From contig SVTP01000004.1 of the NCBI GenBank assembly GCA_015063725.1, forward strand, positions 1 to 64,000: a stretch of 64,000 nucleotides of DNA, in the 5' to 3' direction. Position numbers and translations under genes: made by a program. The notes beneath the pieces were generated by a model, which was given only the letters and a program-made list of their open reading frames with translations, made no database searches and was not told where the DNA came from. Source of the stretch: Oscillospiraceae bacterium. GTDB taxonomy: Bacteria; Bacillota; Clostridia; Oscillospirales; CAG-272. Below are positions 43,120 through 52,057 of the stretch, piece by piece; the first letter of the stretch is position 1; every line of letters starts with the position of its first letter.

Positions 43120-43133
43120 TGCCCCCCGGGGCA
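43120..43133. promoter_or_regulatory. Palindrome between divergent promoters, possible operator
   Basis: TGCCCC-CC-GGGGCA lies in the divergent region, 20 bp upstream of the ceramidase-like -35 box. A shared regulator is possible but no regulator gene is adjacent. Confidence 0.35.
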
Positions 43134-43152
43134 CAAAATTTGGACGTGGGTG

Positions 43153-43181
43153 TTGACTTTTTGGACGTATTTTTGTATAAT
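43153..43181 (+). promoter_or_regulatory. Promoter of the ceramidase-like gene
   Basis: TTGACT (43153-43158) and TATAAT (43176-43181) have a 17-bp spacer. Confidence 0.88.
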
Positions 43182-43230
43182 GATTTTAGAAAACCCAATT
43201 TCAAAACTCCGAAGCTATAAAGGAGAAAAC

Positions 43231-44535
43231 ATGATGAAACAGACACTCCGCCTCGGCTTTGCCGATGCCATTATTACCCCCAAGCACCCCGAGTACACCT
43301 ACCTTGACGGCTACGGCTTTCGCCTCTCTCCCGCAACCGAGGGTGTGCGCGACGATCTGCACGCAAAGGTTTGCGCGATGGTGGACGGGGAGAAGATTTT
43401 TTTGTTGTTCTCTCTCGACCTCATTGGACTGAGAGAGGACACCTACCGCTTGGTAAGCGCACAGATCACCGACCTGACAGGTGTTGCGCGCGAGGATATG
43501 GCACTCTCCTGCATTCACACCCATGCAGCACCTGCCTCGGGGATTCTTGACGAACTCCCCATTGACACCGACTATTTTGCTTACGTCGGCGAGGTTTGCG
43601 GACGTGCGGCACTTCGCGCTATTGAGCGCGCCTGCCCTGTGCACGCATCCTTTGCCATTCTGCCCGAAACCCTGATGACGACACACAACCGCCGCGAGGG
43701 ACGCGAGGTCATCGACCGCTCCATTCGCGCAGTTGTGTTCCGAAACGAGAAAGGCAAGCTTTGCGGCGTTCTTGCATCTGCCGCTTGCCACGCCGTTGTC
43801 AACACCGCGTATTCCATTTCTGCCGACTGGCTGGTAGAGTTCAATAAGCTCTCCACCGATGAGATCCCTTACCTCTTTTTGCAGGGACGTGCGGCGGATA
43901 TCAACCCGCAGCTGTATCTTGGGCTCCCCATCGACGAGCTGATCGAGCGCTTGGGGCGTGAATTAGCAACCCCCGTTGAAGCATTTACAAAAAACGCTCC
44001 GCAAGGAGCTCCCTTGGATGGAGACCTGACAAGGTACTATGAAGTTGTGCGCATCCCGATGAAGGAGATGACCGACCTTGATGCAGTACGCGAAGAGATC
44101 GCGCGCCAGTCCAAGTCTTACCGCGAGTGCTCCCCCGAGGATATTCAAAAGCACTTTGTGCTCCGTCAGCTGCAATGGTATCGCCACATGGAGAAAATGA
44201 TCGAGGACGGCGCGGATTTTGCCTTGCGCGTTCCCCTGCAGGTACTTGCCATTGGCAAAGCGTGCGTGTTCCTGTTTATCCCCTTTGAGCTCTTAACGCT
44301 CACAGGAAATAAGCTTGAAGAAATGTTTGTTGCCGCAGGTTTTGCGCGCGAAACGGTGTACGTGTGCGGATATTCCAACATGACCGAGGGCTACCTTGCC
44401 CCGGTTGAGGAATTCCCTTATGGCGGCTACGAGGTAGCAGGCGCGGCACATTGGTACAACATCCCCGAGGCATCCCCAAAGAGTGAGCCCGCCCTCTTGG
44501 ATTGGTTCTTCAAGGTTAGCGAGAAATTAAAATAA
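43231..44535 (+). CDS. Neutral/alkaline ceramidase-like hydrolase
   Basis: The start at 43231 follows AAAGGAGAAAAC and gives 434 residues. The N-terminal domain matches the neutral/alkaline nonlysosomal ceramidase family: LRLGFADAIITPKHPEYTYLDGYG, FLLFSLDLIGL, then the metal site CIHTHAAPASG near residue 95, and LFLQGRAADINPQL near 210. There is no signal peptide, so it is probably cytoplasmic. Bacterial members of this broad family include proteins next to sugar and amidohydrolase genes whose substrates are not ceramide, so an amide bond in an amino-sugar compound is a reasonable inference given the divergent operon. Confidence 0.82.
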   Translation: MMKQTLRLGFADAIITPKHPEYTYLDGYGFRLSPATEGVRDDLHAKVCAMVDGEKIFLLFSLDLIGLREDTYRLVSAQITDLTGVAREDMALSCIHTHAAPASGILDELPIDTDYFAYVGEVCGRAALRAIERACPVHASFAILPETLMTTHNRREGREVIDRSIRAVVFRNEKGKLCGVLASAACHAVVNTAYSISADWLVEFNKLSTDEIPYLFLQGRAADINPQLYLGLPIDELIERLGRELATPVEAFTKNAPQGAPLDGDLTRYYEVVRIPMKEMTDLDAVREEIARQSKSYRECSPEDIQKHFVLRQLQWYRHMEKMIEDGADFALRVPLQVLAIGKACVFLFIPFELLTLTGNKLEEMFVAAGFARETVYVCGYSNMTEGYLAPVEEFPYGGYEVAGAAHWYNIPEASPKSEPALLDWFFKVSEKLK

Positions 44536-44546
44536 AGCAAATTCTT

Positions 44547-44573
44547 GTAGGGATCGGCGTCCCCGACGGTCCG
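44547..44573 (+). repeat. 27-bp half-site related to the foldback element arms
   Basis: GTAGGG(at)CGGCGTCCCCGACGGTCCG has the same length and symmetry as the 27-bp arms at 19765-19791 and 19878-19904 (GTAGGGGGCGACGTCCTCGA start). It lies just after the ceramidase-like stop codon. Confidence 0.65.
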
Positions 44574-44605
44574 TTCTTTCATAATTTAATATCAATAAAA
44601 ACATA

Positions 44606-44644
44606 CCGCGCCCATCGAAAACTCGATGGGCGCGGGGCTTTTTT
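44606..44644. terminator. Bidirectional terminator
   Basis: CCGCGCCCATCGA, loop AAAC and TCGATGGGCGCGG are followed by GGCTTTTTTA. It separates the convergent ceramidase-like and Ig-like lipoprotein genes. Confidence 0.9.
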
Positions 44645-44670
44645 ATGCAATTTTTCGCTTATGCCATTGA

Positions 44671-46929
44671 TTAATAGTGATAGTACTCAAATACAACGGA
44701 GAGACCGCCCTGTGTCAAAACGATGGTGTCTGCTTGCATGAATGCAGCAGCGATTGCCTGATGGCTGGGATCGGTTCCAAACAGGTTGCCGGCAAAATCA
44801 AACAGATTTTCACCGTCGGAGTAGAGGGTGTATGCTGTGCCGTCTGCACCGTAAACGGTGAAGAAAGGAGGCGTCGCACCTGTCGTTTGTATTGCACCCT
44901 GCGAAATTTTAAGGATGGTCAACCAGTTGACGTTGTCCTCGGTCTGGAAGCGGTTGATACCTTCCCCATCAATCAGAATAGAGCCTTGTGCACCAATACC
45001 GGTAACAATTTCTGTCGCGTTGTCGCCATTTGCCATGATGGCACCCTTGATGTTCATCTGACCTTTTGCGTCAACAAAATTGCCAAGGCCGCCTGCCTGC
45101 AAACCGTAGCCGAGCGCTTTGATTTGACCAACGATCGTATTTGCACCAACAGCAGTGAACCAGATTTCCTGACCGCCAAGGTGTGTTTCCAGTACGCCAC
45201 CGGTTACGTTTACGATGGGATGATGGTTCTCCTCCCAAACGCTCTGTGCAATGATTGCGGGGCCGCCGCAACCGTTTACGTAAGAATCGATCAACTCAAA
45301 GGTGGAGTCGCCCCATACGAATGCCGCGTTTTGGTAAGAGTCGAAGCACTTGGAGTTTGTTACCTTCAAAGTGGTCGTATTTTCGGTAAAGTAGGTGATA
45401 AAGTAAGAGTTACCAATGATGTTGTTCATTGTGACCTGTGCACCCTCACAGGATTTGAAGAAGATCAAACCGCCTGCAGATGCCAGGCTCTCGGTGGAGT
45501 CAACAAGGTTGTCTCTTGCGGCGTTGCCGATGAGTGCCATGTTGTTCAGGGTAACGTTTACTACCTCTTCGGCAGCTTCCTCAGCAACGAGGAAACGGAA
45601 CAGTGCTGCGTTAGAGAAATCTTCCTCATAGTCCTTGCCTGCATCCTTACCGAATACACCGGGAGAAGGAATGATCGGGAAGCCCTTGGTATCAAGGGTA
45701 AACATATTACCTTCCATTACAAAGCTACCCGCACCGCGGTGCTCGTAAATGAACGTCCAGTCCACCAAATATTTGGTGCCTGCGGGAATAGTCTTGGCAG
45801 GAACCAGCTCACCATTTTCATCGAGCTTGTAGTAAACAACGTCTGCGGTGGTGGTGTGGAAGAAGCTTGCGGGAACATCTGCGGCACTCAGGTGGATATC
45901 GTTGTGCAGAACGATGCCGTTTGCCACAACGTTGGTAAGACCGTGGGTTGCCTTGTGGTCTGCCCATTCTTCGTTGTAGTTGTCAACAACAGCCAGCTGC
46001 CATGCCTCGTATACGTTGTAAGCATTGATGACCTTTGCCTCAAGAACGATGGGCGGAAAATCCTCTTCGTATACGATATACTGCTTGGTAGAAGGCGCTA
46101 CAGAGATCTTTACTTCCGCATTTGCAGCATCTGCGCTGAATTGATAAGTGCCCTTGTAGGTATTCACGGTAGCGATCAGCAGGTCGCCATCGTAATATTC
46201 AACCACGTTGCCCTCTTTCTTTTGTGCAGTAAGGGCTACGTATTCGCCGTTCTTTTTCAGGGAGATAACGACCTCTGCAAAGAACTCCTTTGCGGTTTCT
46301 TCTTCATCGGTCTCAATGTTCAGGATCTCAACGGTGGGGGTGAGTTTGAATTCGTTTTGGTTACCAATAACGTAGATCTGGTTGCCAACTGCAAACTGAC
46401 CGGAGAAACCTGCCTCACCGTAGTTCAGCTTGCCTGCATTTTTGTTGGCAGCATTAAATGCTACCAGCGTAGAGGGAGTATCAAAACCGATAATCTCAAG
46501 CGTGGGCTCCTCGGGTGTGGAGGGCTGGTTGGGATCGTCGGGAGTCGTTTGGTCGGGGGTGGACTTTACAACCTTGATTTTGATCTTGGCTTCTTGCTTT
46601 ACGCCAAGGTTAGGGTCCATAAAGGAAACGGTAATTTCCTTTTCGCCAACGGTATCGGTAATGCCGTCGGTGTTTGAGATAGTCAATTCTGCAAAGGTAT
46701 AGGTTTTATTCAGGTTTTCGTCATTATACTTTGCGGTTGCCTTGATGCCGGAAAAATCAACTTTTTCGCCAATCACATACTCTGTTTTGATGGACGTAGG
46801 ATCAATAATAAAGGATTCGAGCTTGAGAGAGCCGTCATTTCCACCGGAAGGTCCGCAAGCAACAAACGAAAGCATCGTTGCCATGGTCAATACTACTGCT
46901 AAAAGTCTGGTTAAATTCTGAATTGTCAT
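44671..46929 (-). CDS. Large lipoprotein with bacterial Ig-like domain and right-handed beta-helix
   Basis: The 752-residue protein starts with a lipoprotein signal peptide ending LSFVAC (Cys near 25). Next is a Big-type Ig-like domain (about 38-115: FIIDPTSIKTEYVIGEKVDFSGIKATAKYNDE and EITVSFMDPNLG), a Thr/Pro linker and a second beta-rich region. From about residue 430 repeated short strands with NMALIGNAARDN, VTMNNIIGNSYF, LKVTNSKCFD and FELIDSYVNGCGGPAI suggest a pectate-lyase-like beta-helix. It is probably surface-anchored and may bind or act on polysaccharide; catalytic residues cannot be named. ATG 46929 follows TTAAGGAGGAATG. It may belong to the ABC operon upstream. Confidence 0.82.
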   Translation of the reverse strand: MTIQNLTRLLAVVLTMATMLSFVACGPSGGNDGSLKLESFIIDPTSIKTEYVIGEKVDFSGIKATAKYNDENLNKTYTFAELTISNTDGITDTVGEKEITVSFMDPNLGVKQEAKIKIKVVKSTPDQTTPDDPNQPSTPEEPTLEIIGFDTPSTLVAFNAANKNAGKLNYGEAGFSGQFAVGNQIYVIGNQNEFKLTPTVEILNIETDEEETAKEFFAEVVISLKKNGEYVALTAQKKEGNVVEYYDGDLLIATVNTYKGTYQFSADAANAEVKISVAPSTKQYIVYEEDFPPIVLEAKVINAYNVYEAWQLAVVDNYNEEWADHKATHGLTNVVANGIVLHNDIHLSAADVPASFFHTTTADVVYYKLDENGELVPAKTIPAGTKYLVDWTFIYEHRGAGSFVMEGNMFTLDTKGFPIIPSPGVFGKDAGKDYEEDFSNAALFRFLVAEEAAEEVVNVTLNNMALIGNAARDNLVDSTESLASAGGLIFFKSCEGAQVTMNNIIGNSYFITYFTENTTTLKVTNSKCFDSYQNAAFVWGDSTFELIDSYVNGCGGPAIIAQSVWEENHHPIVNVTGGVLETHLGGQEIWFTAVGANTIVGQIKALGYGLQAGGLGNFVDAKGQMNIKGAIMANGDNATEIVTGIGAQGSILIDGEGINRFQTEDNVNWLTILKISQGAIQTTGATPPFFTVYGADGTAYTLYSDGENLFDFAGNLFGTDPSHQAIAAAFMQADTIVLTQGGLSVVFEYYHY

Positions 46930-47094
46930 TTTTTCATTCCTCCTTAAGAAAGGGTGTTGGAGTTATGCTTAACTCCGTGGATTTGTTACGTTTTTTTACG
47001 TTGGGACACATGAAAAACCTGTTGCTATCACCTCAATTTCTTTCAACTGTTTTTATTTTTACGATAGGATCTTGACATTTCCTCTTGGAATGAT
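46930..47094 (-). promoter_or_regulatory. Leader between ABC operon and Ig-like lipoprotein, with hairpin
   Basis: In 165 noncoding bases I see GGAGTTA/TAACTCC (46959-46976) about 30 bp before the start codon, but no convincing -10/-35 pair and no T-tract terminator after the preceding gene. Readthrough from the ABC operon is the simplest reading. Confidence 0.45.
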
Positions 47095-47577
47095 TTAGTT
47101 CGCTTGGGGGGATCTGCTTTTGATCACGATCGTTGTTTTTACGTTAGAGCCGTCGGTGGAAACAATGGTTACCGTAAGGCTTCTGTTGTTTCTTAAAAAG
47201 ATAAAGGTTTTTGTTTCCTCATCAAAATGGACATAAGGCTTTTCTTCAAATATAAACTCCACCTTGGAGCCGTCTGCCGTGTGCGGCAGAACCTCATAGT
47301 CGATGCGAACGGCATTGGGGTTGTTTGCAAGACTTTCGGGATCTTTACTGTATTCCCCCGGTGTGAACACAAAGTGGTACACCGGAATCCCCTCTTCGTT
47401 GATCTCGTGAACACCGTAGGTTTTTGGAGTTTCATTCATTACGGTGATGCTGTTGCATTTGATCTCTTCAACGTACTCAACACCGTCAAACTCCTTGATG
47501 GCAAGGCCGAAGAAGTTGACTACCGCAATGGACGCGATATAAACCACAAGGATGACGATAACGATTGTTTTTTTCAT
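47095..47577 (-). CDS. Small membrane-anchored extracytoplasmic protein of the second ABC system
   Basis: The 160-residue protein has one N-terminal TM helix (about 5-24, IVIVILVVYIASIAVVNFFG) and a beta-rich extracytoplasmic domain with IKCNSITVMNE, VYHFVFTPGEY, FIFLRNNRSLTVTIVS and VKTTIVIKS strands. It reads like an Ig-like fold. There is no known family. It overlaps the permease gene by 4 bp and is likely an accessory subunit of that ABC system. Confidence 0.75.
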   Translation of the reverse strand: MKKTIVIVILVVYIASIAVVNFFGLAIKEFDGVEYVEEIKCNSITVMNETPKTYGVHEINEEGIPVYHFVFTPGEYSKDPESLANNPNAVRIDYEVLPHTADGSKVEFIFEEKPYVHFDEETKTFIFLRNNRSLTVTIVSTDGSNVKTTIVIKSRSPQAN

Positions 47578-49301
47578 GATTGCTTCTCCTTGTAAAACGC
47601 TTTGATTTTGGATAGGTAGGTGAACACCTTAAGGATGGCAAACACTACGGCTACAATGGCAAGCTTGAGCCACACACCCGCATCGTTGCGGGAAGACAGG
47701 AAGAACGTGATTGCAAACACAATTGCCGACAGGAGAATGGCACCAATGCCCGCTCCCGTTTCGTTGGGGTTGTTTGTTTGCTCGTTAAAGGTTGCGTATT
47801 GCTCGTATTGTGGGTTCATGATGTCACTTTCCGCACCCGAGAACAGGTGCGCAACATACACGCCATAGATCATAATACCGATCAGGACGGCATCAGTTTT
47901 GCCAAACCCTGCCTCTATGGCAAATACGTTAACGGTAAAGATCAATCCCACAAGCGCTATGATCATTGGGAAGATCAGCTTGGAGATCAACAAGGTCGCA
48001 TAAGGTGTAGGTTGTATCTTGTTGAGATAGGAACTGGAGCCGTCACGGCTATAGACCGATGCGATATCAATGTTTGTCATCAGCATGATCAGCAAAATGA
48101 TGATGATGTTAAAGCAAACAGTCATTTGCGTGCCGATAAAACGGGTGTCCATTGCAGAATAGATCTTGTTGAGCAGATAGATCGCCATCGGCATGATTAC
48201 GATCAGTACCCCACCCAATTTGATAAACGCGTTGGAGCGAAGCCCAATCACAAATTCTTTTTTGACTGCCGAGAAGAACGGGAGCGTTTTGCGGTTTTTG
48301 CGCGGCTTGATCCTATCCTTCTTTTTGAACTCAAACGGCGTGGATGCCATTCGGTAGAAGAGCGGCTTGGAACACAGGAAGCAAAGTAGCAGCAACCCGC
48401 AGCCAAGCCCCGACAAAAGGAGCAATGACGGAAGCGTACCCGCGTGGAATATCACATTCGACAGTCCTACGGTTCTACCAACGATCAGCTCGGTAAAGGA
48501 ATAAATGGGGGCAAATGCCGCGACGTAGTCATTGAGAAAGGCTTGCACCTCCCAATACGTGTTGCCCCAGCTTTCAATAAAGTTGATATCCTCGGGAATC
48601 AAACCAATGAGCCACCACATCAAAAGGATGGCACCGCCGCCAAGTGCGATATACAAAAGATACTGTAAGATCTTGACGCGGTTGAGGAAAAGATAGACGA
48701 ACATTGCGGGGATCGACAAGAGTGCCGCAAGCAAAACGGGAATGCTTGAGATCAGCACAAACATCAAAATCAGCCAAGGGTAAAAAAGCAAGCCCTTGGG
48801 ATCTCCCGAGCCATACCCTCTTACCACCAGACCGTATGCAATAAACATGGGAATGGTAAACATAAAGCTCTTGCGAAGCTCGTACACGTAGTAGGTGGCA
48901 AGCTTGGAGAAGAACACAAGCGAGGGGGTTGTGGGGAACGTGAGAAGAACGGTGTTGTCCTTGGAAAAATAAAGAGATTTCATCAGCCCGATCGTATCGG
49001 TGATCAGCGAGAGTGCAAGCATAATACCAAACACCAACGAGATGACCGAAACGGGAACATCATGCGTGAGCGAGAACAAGCCGAGCAGCTTTACAAAATG
49101 GAAGATCACTGCAATGATCGCCGTGATCGCCGCAAACTCAATCAATAGCCACGTGATCTTGAAGATCAGCTTTTTGCGGGAACGCAGATAGCCGAGATCC
49201 ATTTTTTCCTTGAGCTGCATTTTGACCAGTGTTACGAGCGCTCGCCACTTTTCAAGGAAGGATGTCATAAATCCATCCTTTTTCAGCTTTGCTTTCGTCA
49301 T
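47574..49301 (-). CDS. ABC-type exporter permease (large, about ten helices)
   Basis: The 575-residue protein has about ten to twelve hydrophobic helices, with FHFVKLLGLFSL, LVFFSKLATYYVYELRKSFMFTIPMF and NAFIKLGGVLIVIMPMAIYLLNKI segments. The middle cytoplasmic loop is basic (FKKKDRIKPRKNRKTLPFFSAVKKEF). It fits putative two-component ABC exporter permeases of Firmicutes. It partners with the ATPase domain of the upstream gene, which it overlaps by 4 bp. ATG 49301 follows AAGGAGAGACGGT. Confidence 0.85.
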   Translation of the reverse strand: MTKAKLKKDGFMTSFLEKWRALVTLVKMQLKEKMDLGYLRSRKKLIFKITWLLIEFAAITAIIAVIFHFVKLLGLFSLTHDVPVSVISLVFGIMLALSLITDTIGLMKSLYFSKDNTVLLTFPTTPSLVFFSKLATYYVYELRKSFMFTIPMFIAYGLVVRGYGSGDPKGLLFYPWLILMFVLISSIPVLLAALLSIPAMFVYLFLNRVKILQYLLYIALGGGAILLMWWLIGLIPEDINFIESWGNTYWEVQAFLNDYVAAFAPIYSFTELIVGRTVGLSNVIFHAGTLPSLLLLSGLGCGLLLLCFLCSKPLFYRMASTPFEFKKKDRIKPRKNRKTLPFFSAVKKEFVIGLRSNAFIKLGGVLIVIMPMAIYLLNKIYSAMDTRFIGTQMTVCFNIIIILLIMLMTNIDIASVYSRDGSSSYLNKIQPTPYATLLISKLIFPMIIALVGLIFTVNVFAIEAGFGKTDAVLIGIMIYGVYVAHLFSGAESDIMNPQYEQYATFNEQTNNPNETGAGIGAILLSAIVFAITFFLSSRNDAGVWLKLAIVAVVFAILKVFTYLSKIKAFYKEKQS

Positions 49302-51556
49302 ACCGTCTCTCCTTGGGGCAAGGCGTGCCCTGCTGCCTCCTTAACAGATACGGGAGACTGCGTGTTGCCATCGATCATGCCCATATAGAATTGCTCAAGC
49401 GGAATACCGCTCTCTTTGATCTCGGCAACGGTTTTGGTGCAAAGGATCTGCCCCTTGCGAATGATTGCGATGCGGTCGCAAATGTTTTCTACAACGTCGA
49501 TGATGTGGCTGGAGAAGAATACGATGTTGCCGCGCGATGCGTGCTCCTTCATACACTCCTTCACCTGAAAGATGGATTCGGGGTCAAGACCTGTCAGCGG
49601 CTCATCCAAGATCCAGATCTTGGGGTTGTGGACCAGTGCCGACATGATGGTGATCTTTTGCTTCATACCGTGAGAGTAGGTCTTCATCGGGTTGTCGATC
49701 GCCGTTTCCAGACGGAATCTCTTGACGTATTCGCCAATGCGCCCGTCGCGATCCTCGCGGGAAACGTTGTAAAGGTCGGCGATATAGTTGATATATTCTC
49801 TACCCGTCAGATTTTCGTAAAGTGCGTAGTGGTCGGGTACAAAGCCGATCTGCATTTTTGCTTCTACCGATTGCTTTTCTGCGTCGTAACCGGAGATCTC
49901 GATCTCTCCCGAGGTGATGGTCTGAATACCGACGATGGATTTGATAATGGTGGATTTACCTGCGCCGTTGGGGCCGAGGAAGCCAAAGATCTGTCCACCC
50001 TCAATTTCAAGGTTTGCCTTGTAAACTGCGTAAACGTCGCTGGTGGAGTATCGTTTTGAAAAATCGCGAAGGATCAGCTTGCCTTCGTTTTGGGGATTCA
50101 TAGGTTCCTGCATACTGCGTCCTGCAAGATGCACCTCAAGTGCCAGCCTATCTGCTTTGATCTTGCGGTTCCTTTCCATAATAATTTCGTAAGTGTCAAT
50201 GATCTCAAATGCCTGCTCGTAAATAAACCACATAGCAAAGGAAAGCACAATATAGACCACAAAGTAGAGTGATTGATACACAGGGTATATCAAAAGATTC
50301 AGGTCACCGAGCTTGAACGCAAAGGTGATCTTTCTGAGATCCTCTGCCCAGTCGCCAAGCTTTTCGGCAATGAAGTCGGAATTGATAAAGAAGAAGTCGA
50401 CCGAGTGCCCCTCTGCGGTGAGCCACGCATTCATAAAAAGGACAAATGCATAGTAACCGAAGAAAGCAATGAGCGAGTAGACAAACTGCTTCATTTTGGG
50501 GCGTGCGAAAATCTTAAGAGTCATCAAAAGCAAGGGCAACAGCATTGCCATGTAGTGGTTCGTCCAAAACTGCATAGAGGACGAGGAGAGCCAGTTTGCT
50601 TTGTCGGTGTTCGGCATGATCATTGCAAAGAATGCGCCGAGCACGTTGATGAAAATGGTAAAGTAATAAAGCTTTTCCATCTTGAAAATAAGCACCAAAG
50701 GGATGATGAACATCGCCGTGTTGCAAAGGTGCAAGGGCCATTGATGCAGATTGACAAAAACGGAAAAATCGTAATTGTAGCAAAAGGAGATCATGGTTGC
50801 CATGCTGATGTAAAGCAAGGCAAATCTCTTTTGCTCGTATTCACATCTTGCAAACAAGAAATGAACAACCAGTGCAAACACGACCGCACCGTAAAGGAAC
50901 AGTCTGTGCGTCAGGGTAAAGTTTTCAATCAGGATGGCATCGCTGCCCAGTCCAAAGAGAGCCTGCGGCACCCAGTGCGGCATTGAAATAGCCACCATGC
51001 CAACAAAAATTGCCACGGTCAGTAAAATCTTTTTGAGATTGAAAACAGGGCGTTTTTGCTTGGTGATCTGAAAGAGTGCCAGAGCAAGTCCTACTCCAAG
51101 CTCAAGAGCAAAGATGAGCAGGCGGTAATGGAAGCCGTTGGCAAGCTCTCCGTCCTGCGCGCGGTTGAGCATAGGGAGCGCAACGATCGAAAGTGCGTAA
51201 ACGCCAAAGGCTACGTAGCGAACAATGGGAGCAACGAGCGGAATGTGCTTTTCAAAAAACGGATAGGTGATTGCGGCGAGCTGAACGGCGTAGATGAGCC
51301 AGAACAAAAGTGCCGACAAAATAACCATTGTGCCACCCTGCGGACCGAACGGCGAATAAACGTTGAGACCAATGGTCTCCTGAATGAGCGGTGTACCGCC
51401 AAAAAAGCGAACAAAAAAGAGCGTCGAATAGACCAGCGCCACCAACCGTGCGTTGCTCATGCGCTCTCCAAAGATGTCTTTATTTCGTAAGAGAAACAAA
51501 AATGCAAAAGTCAATAAACAGGATGCCAATGCAGCACCGTAGTACAAATAAATCAA
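49298..51556 (-). CDS. Fusion of YwaF-like integral membrane domain with ABC ATPase
   Basis: The 752-residue protein uses a TTG start at 51556 behind AGGAGGATATTGCA. Residues 1-about 450 are an integral membrane domain of about a dozen helices. A YwaF/TIGR02206-like core lies around residue 270 with the motif LHQWPLHLCNTAMF. After a basic/hydrophilic linker (ERNRKIKADRLALEVHL) an ABC ATPase begins near 490: FLGPNGAGKST Walker A, VPDHYALYENL Q-loop, YSHGMKQKITIMSAL signature, IWILDEPLTGLDP Walker B, FFSSHIIDV H-loop. The ATPase closes against the permease encoded next. Joining a YwaF domain to an exporter ATPase is unusual; the gene is intact with no frameshift at the junction. Confidence 0.87.
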   Translation of the reverse strand: MIYLYYGAALASCLLTFAFLFLLRNKDIFGERMSNARLVALVYSTLFFVRFFGGTPLIQETIGLNVYSPFGPQGGTMVILSALLFWLIYAVQLAAITYPFFEKHIPLVAPIVRYVAFGVYALSIVALPMLNRAQDGELANGFHYRLLIFALELGVGLALALFQITKQKRPVFNLKKILLTVAIFVGMVAISMPHWVPQALFGLGSDAILIENFTLTHRLFLYGAVVFALVVHFLFARCEYEQKRFALLYISMATMISFCYNYDFSVFVNLHQWPLHLCNTAMFIIPLVLIFKMEKLYYFTIFINVLGAFFAMIMPNTDKANWLSSSSMQFWTNHYMAMLLPLLLMTLKIFARPKMKQFVYSLIAFFGYYAFVLFMNAWLTAEGHSVDFFFINSDFIAEKLGDWAEDLRKITFAFKLGDLNLLIYPVYQSLYFVVYIVLSFAMWFIYEQAFEIIDTYEIIMERNRKIKADRLALEVHLAGRSMQEPMNPQNEGKLILRDFSKRYSTSDVYAVYKANLEIEGGQIFGFLGPNGAGKSTIIKSIVGIQTITSGEIEISGYDAEKQSVEAKMQIGFVPDHYALYENLTGREYINYIADLYNVSREDRDGRIGEYVKRFRLETAIDNPMKTYSHGMKQKITIMSALVHNPKIWILDEPLTGLDPESIFQVKECMKEHASRGNIVFFSSHIIDVVENICDRIAIIRKGQILCTKTVAEIKESGIPLEQFYMGMIDGNTQSPVSVKEAAGHALPQGETV

Positions 51557-51694
51557 TGCAATATCCTCCTATAGGATTTGGGTAAATGAGATACCAATCT
51601 CGAATACAAAACGCACGTTTAAAAGATATCTCGGTATTTGCCTAAAAAGGTTACACTGCTGTGTAATTTATAAGCAAAAAGAAACGTTTTGGCT
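51557..51694 (-). promoter_or_regulatory. Upstream region of the YwaF-ABC operon with small inverted repeats
   Basis: It contains TTACAC-TGCT-GTGTAA (51651-51666) and GAGAT-ACCA-ATCTC (about 51588-51601). No good promoter is visible, so start of transcription is unclear; readthrough past the tRNA-Pro terminator is possible. The palindromes could be operators. Confidence 0.4.
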
Positions 51695-51740
51695 TTAAAA
51701 AAATCAGCCCTTTTTTTCGTCAGAATAAAAGGACTGATTT
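51695..51740 (-). terminator. Terminator of the tRNA-Pro transcript
   Basis: On the minus strand AAATCAGTCCTTTT pairs with AAAAGGGCTGATTT (one G-U pair) and runs into TTTTTTT, 18 bases after the tRNA CCA end. Confidence 0.85.
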
Positions 51741-51757
51741 CTATAATGTTAAGAAAT

Positions 51758-51834
51758 TGGTCGGAGTGACAGGATTCGAACCTGCGGCCTCTTGGTCCCG
51801 AACCAAGCGCACTACCAAACTGTGCCACACCCCG
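51758..51834 (-). tRNA. tRNA-Pro (anticodon CGG)
   Basis: The minus strand gives acceptor arms CGGGGTG/CACTCCG (one G-U), D-arm GCACAGTTTGGTAGTGC, anticodon stem CTTGG/CCAAG with loop TTCGGGA reading CGG, T-arm with GGTTCGAATCC, discriminator A and encoded CCA. Confidence 0.95.
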
Positions 51835-52050
51835 AGAATTTTTTTGAATTCTCTGATACTATACGACCGGCAAGGAAACCGGATCGCCAAATGCCGCCTT
51901 GCGACATGAGGCTAGCACCCAAATATGGTACTATACCCCGATTGGATTTTATTGTTTTTTTATTTTTTGTGACTGTGTGCGATGGTGAAAATATCAAATT
52001 GTCAATGTGAAGATTATCTGTTGGTTTGGTGAACCGCCGTCACATCACCA
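51835..52050 (-). other. Long noncoding leader upstream of tRNA-Pro
   Basis: About 215 bases separate the tRNA promoter (start near 52050) from the mature tRNA. No ORF with a ribosome site is seen. It contains a GGCGGTTCACC/GGT(g)AACCGCC-type stem near 52025 and a weakly tRNA-like stretch (CGGGGTATAGTACC to CCGGTTTCCTTGCCGG, about 51850-51945) that lacks a matching acceptor 3' arm. A removed leader, or the remains of a lost tRNA, could explain it. Confidence 0.45.
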
Positions 52051-52057
52051 CGCCGAC

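Noticed and set aside
43108-43230. Upstream extension of the ceramidase-like ORF
   Set aside because: The extension crosses the promoter boxes; the ribosome site before 43231 sets the start.
44677-46677. 666-residue plus-strand ORF opposite the Ig-like lipoprotein
   Set aside because: It is the mirror frame of a gene with signal peptide, lipobox and ribosome site; Cys- and Val-rich composition is typical of an antisense shadow.
51850-51945. A second tRNA in the leader of tRNA-Pro
   Set aside because: Some arms can be drawn, but the 3' acceptor strand does not match CGGGGTA and the anticodon arm is poor; at most a degraded remnant.
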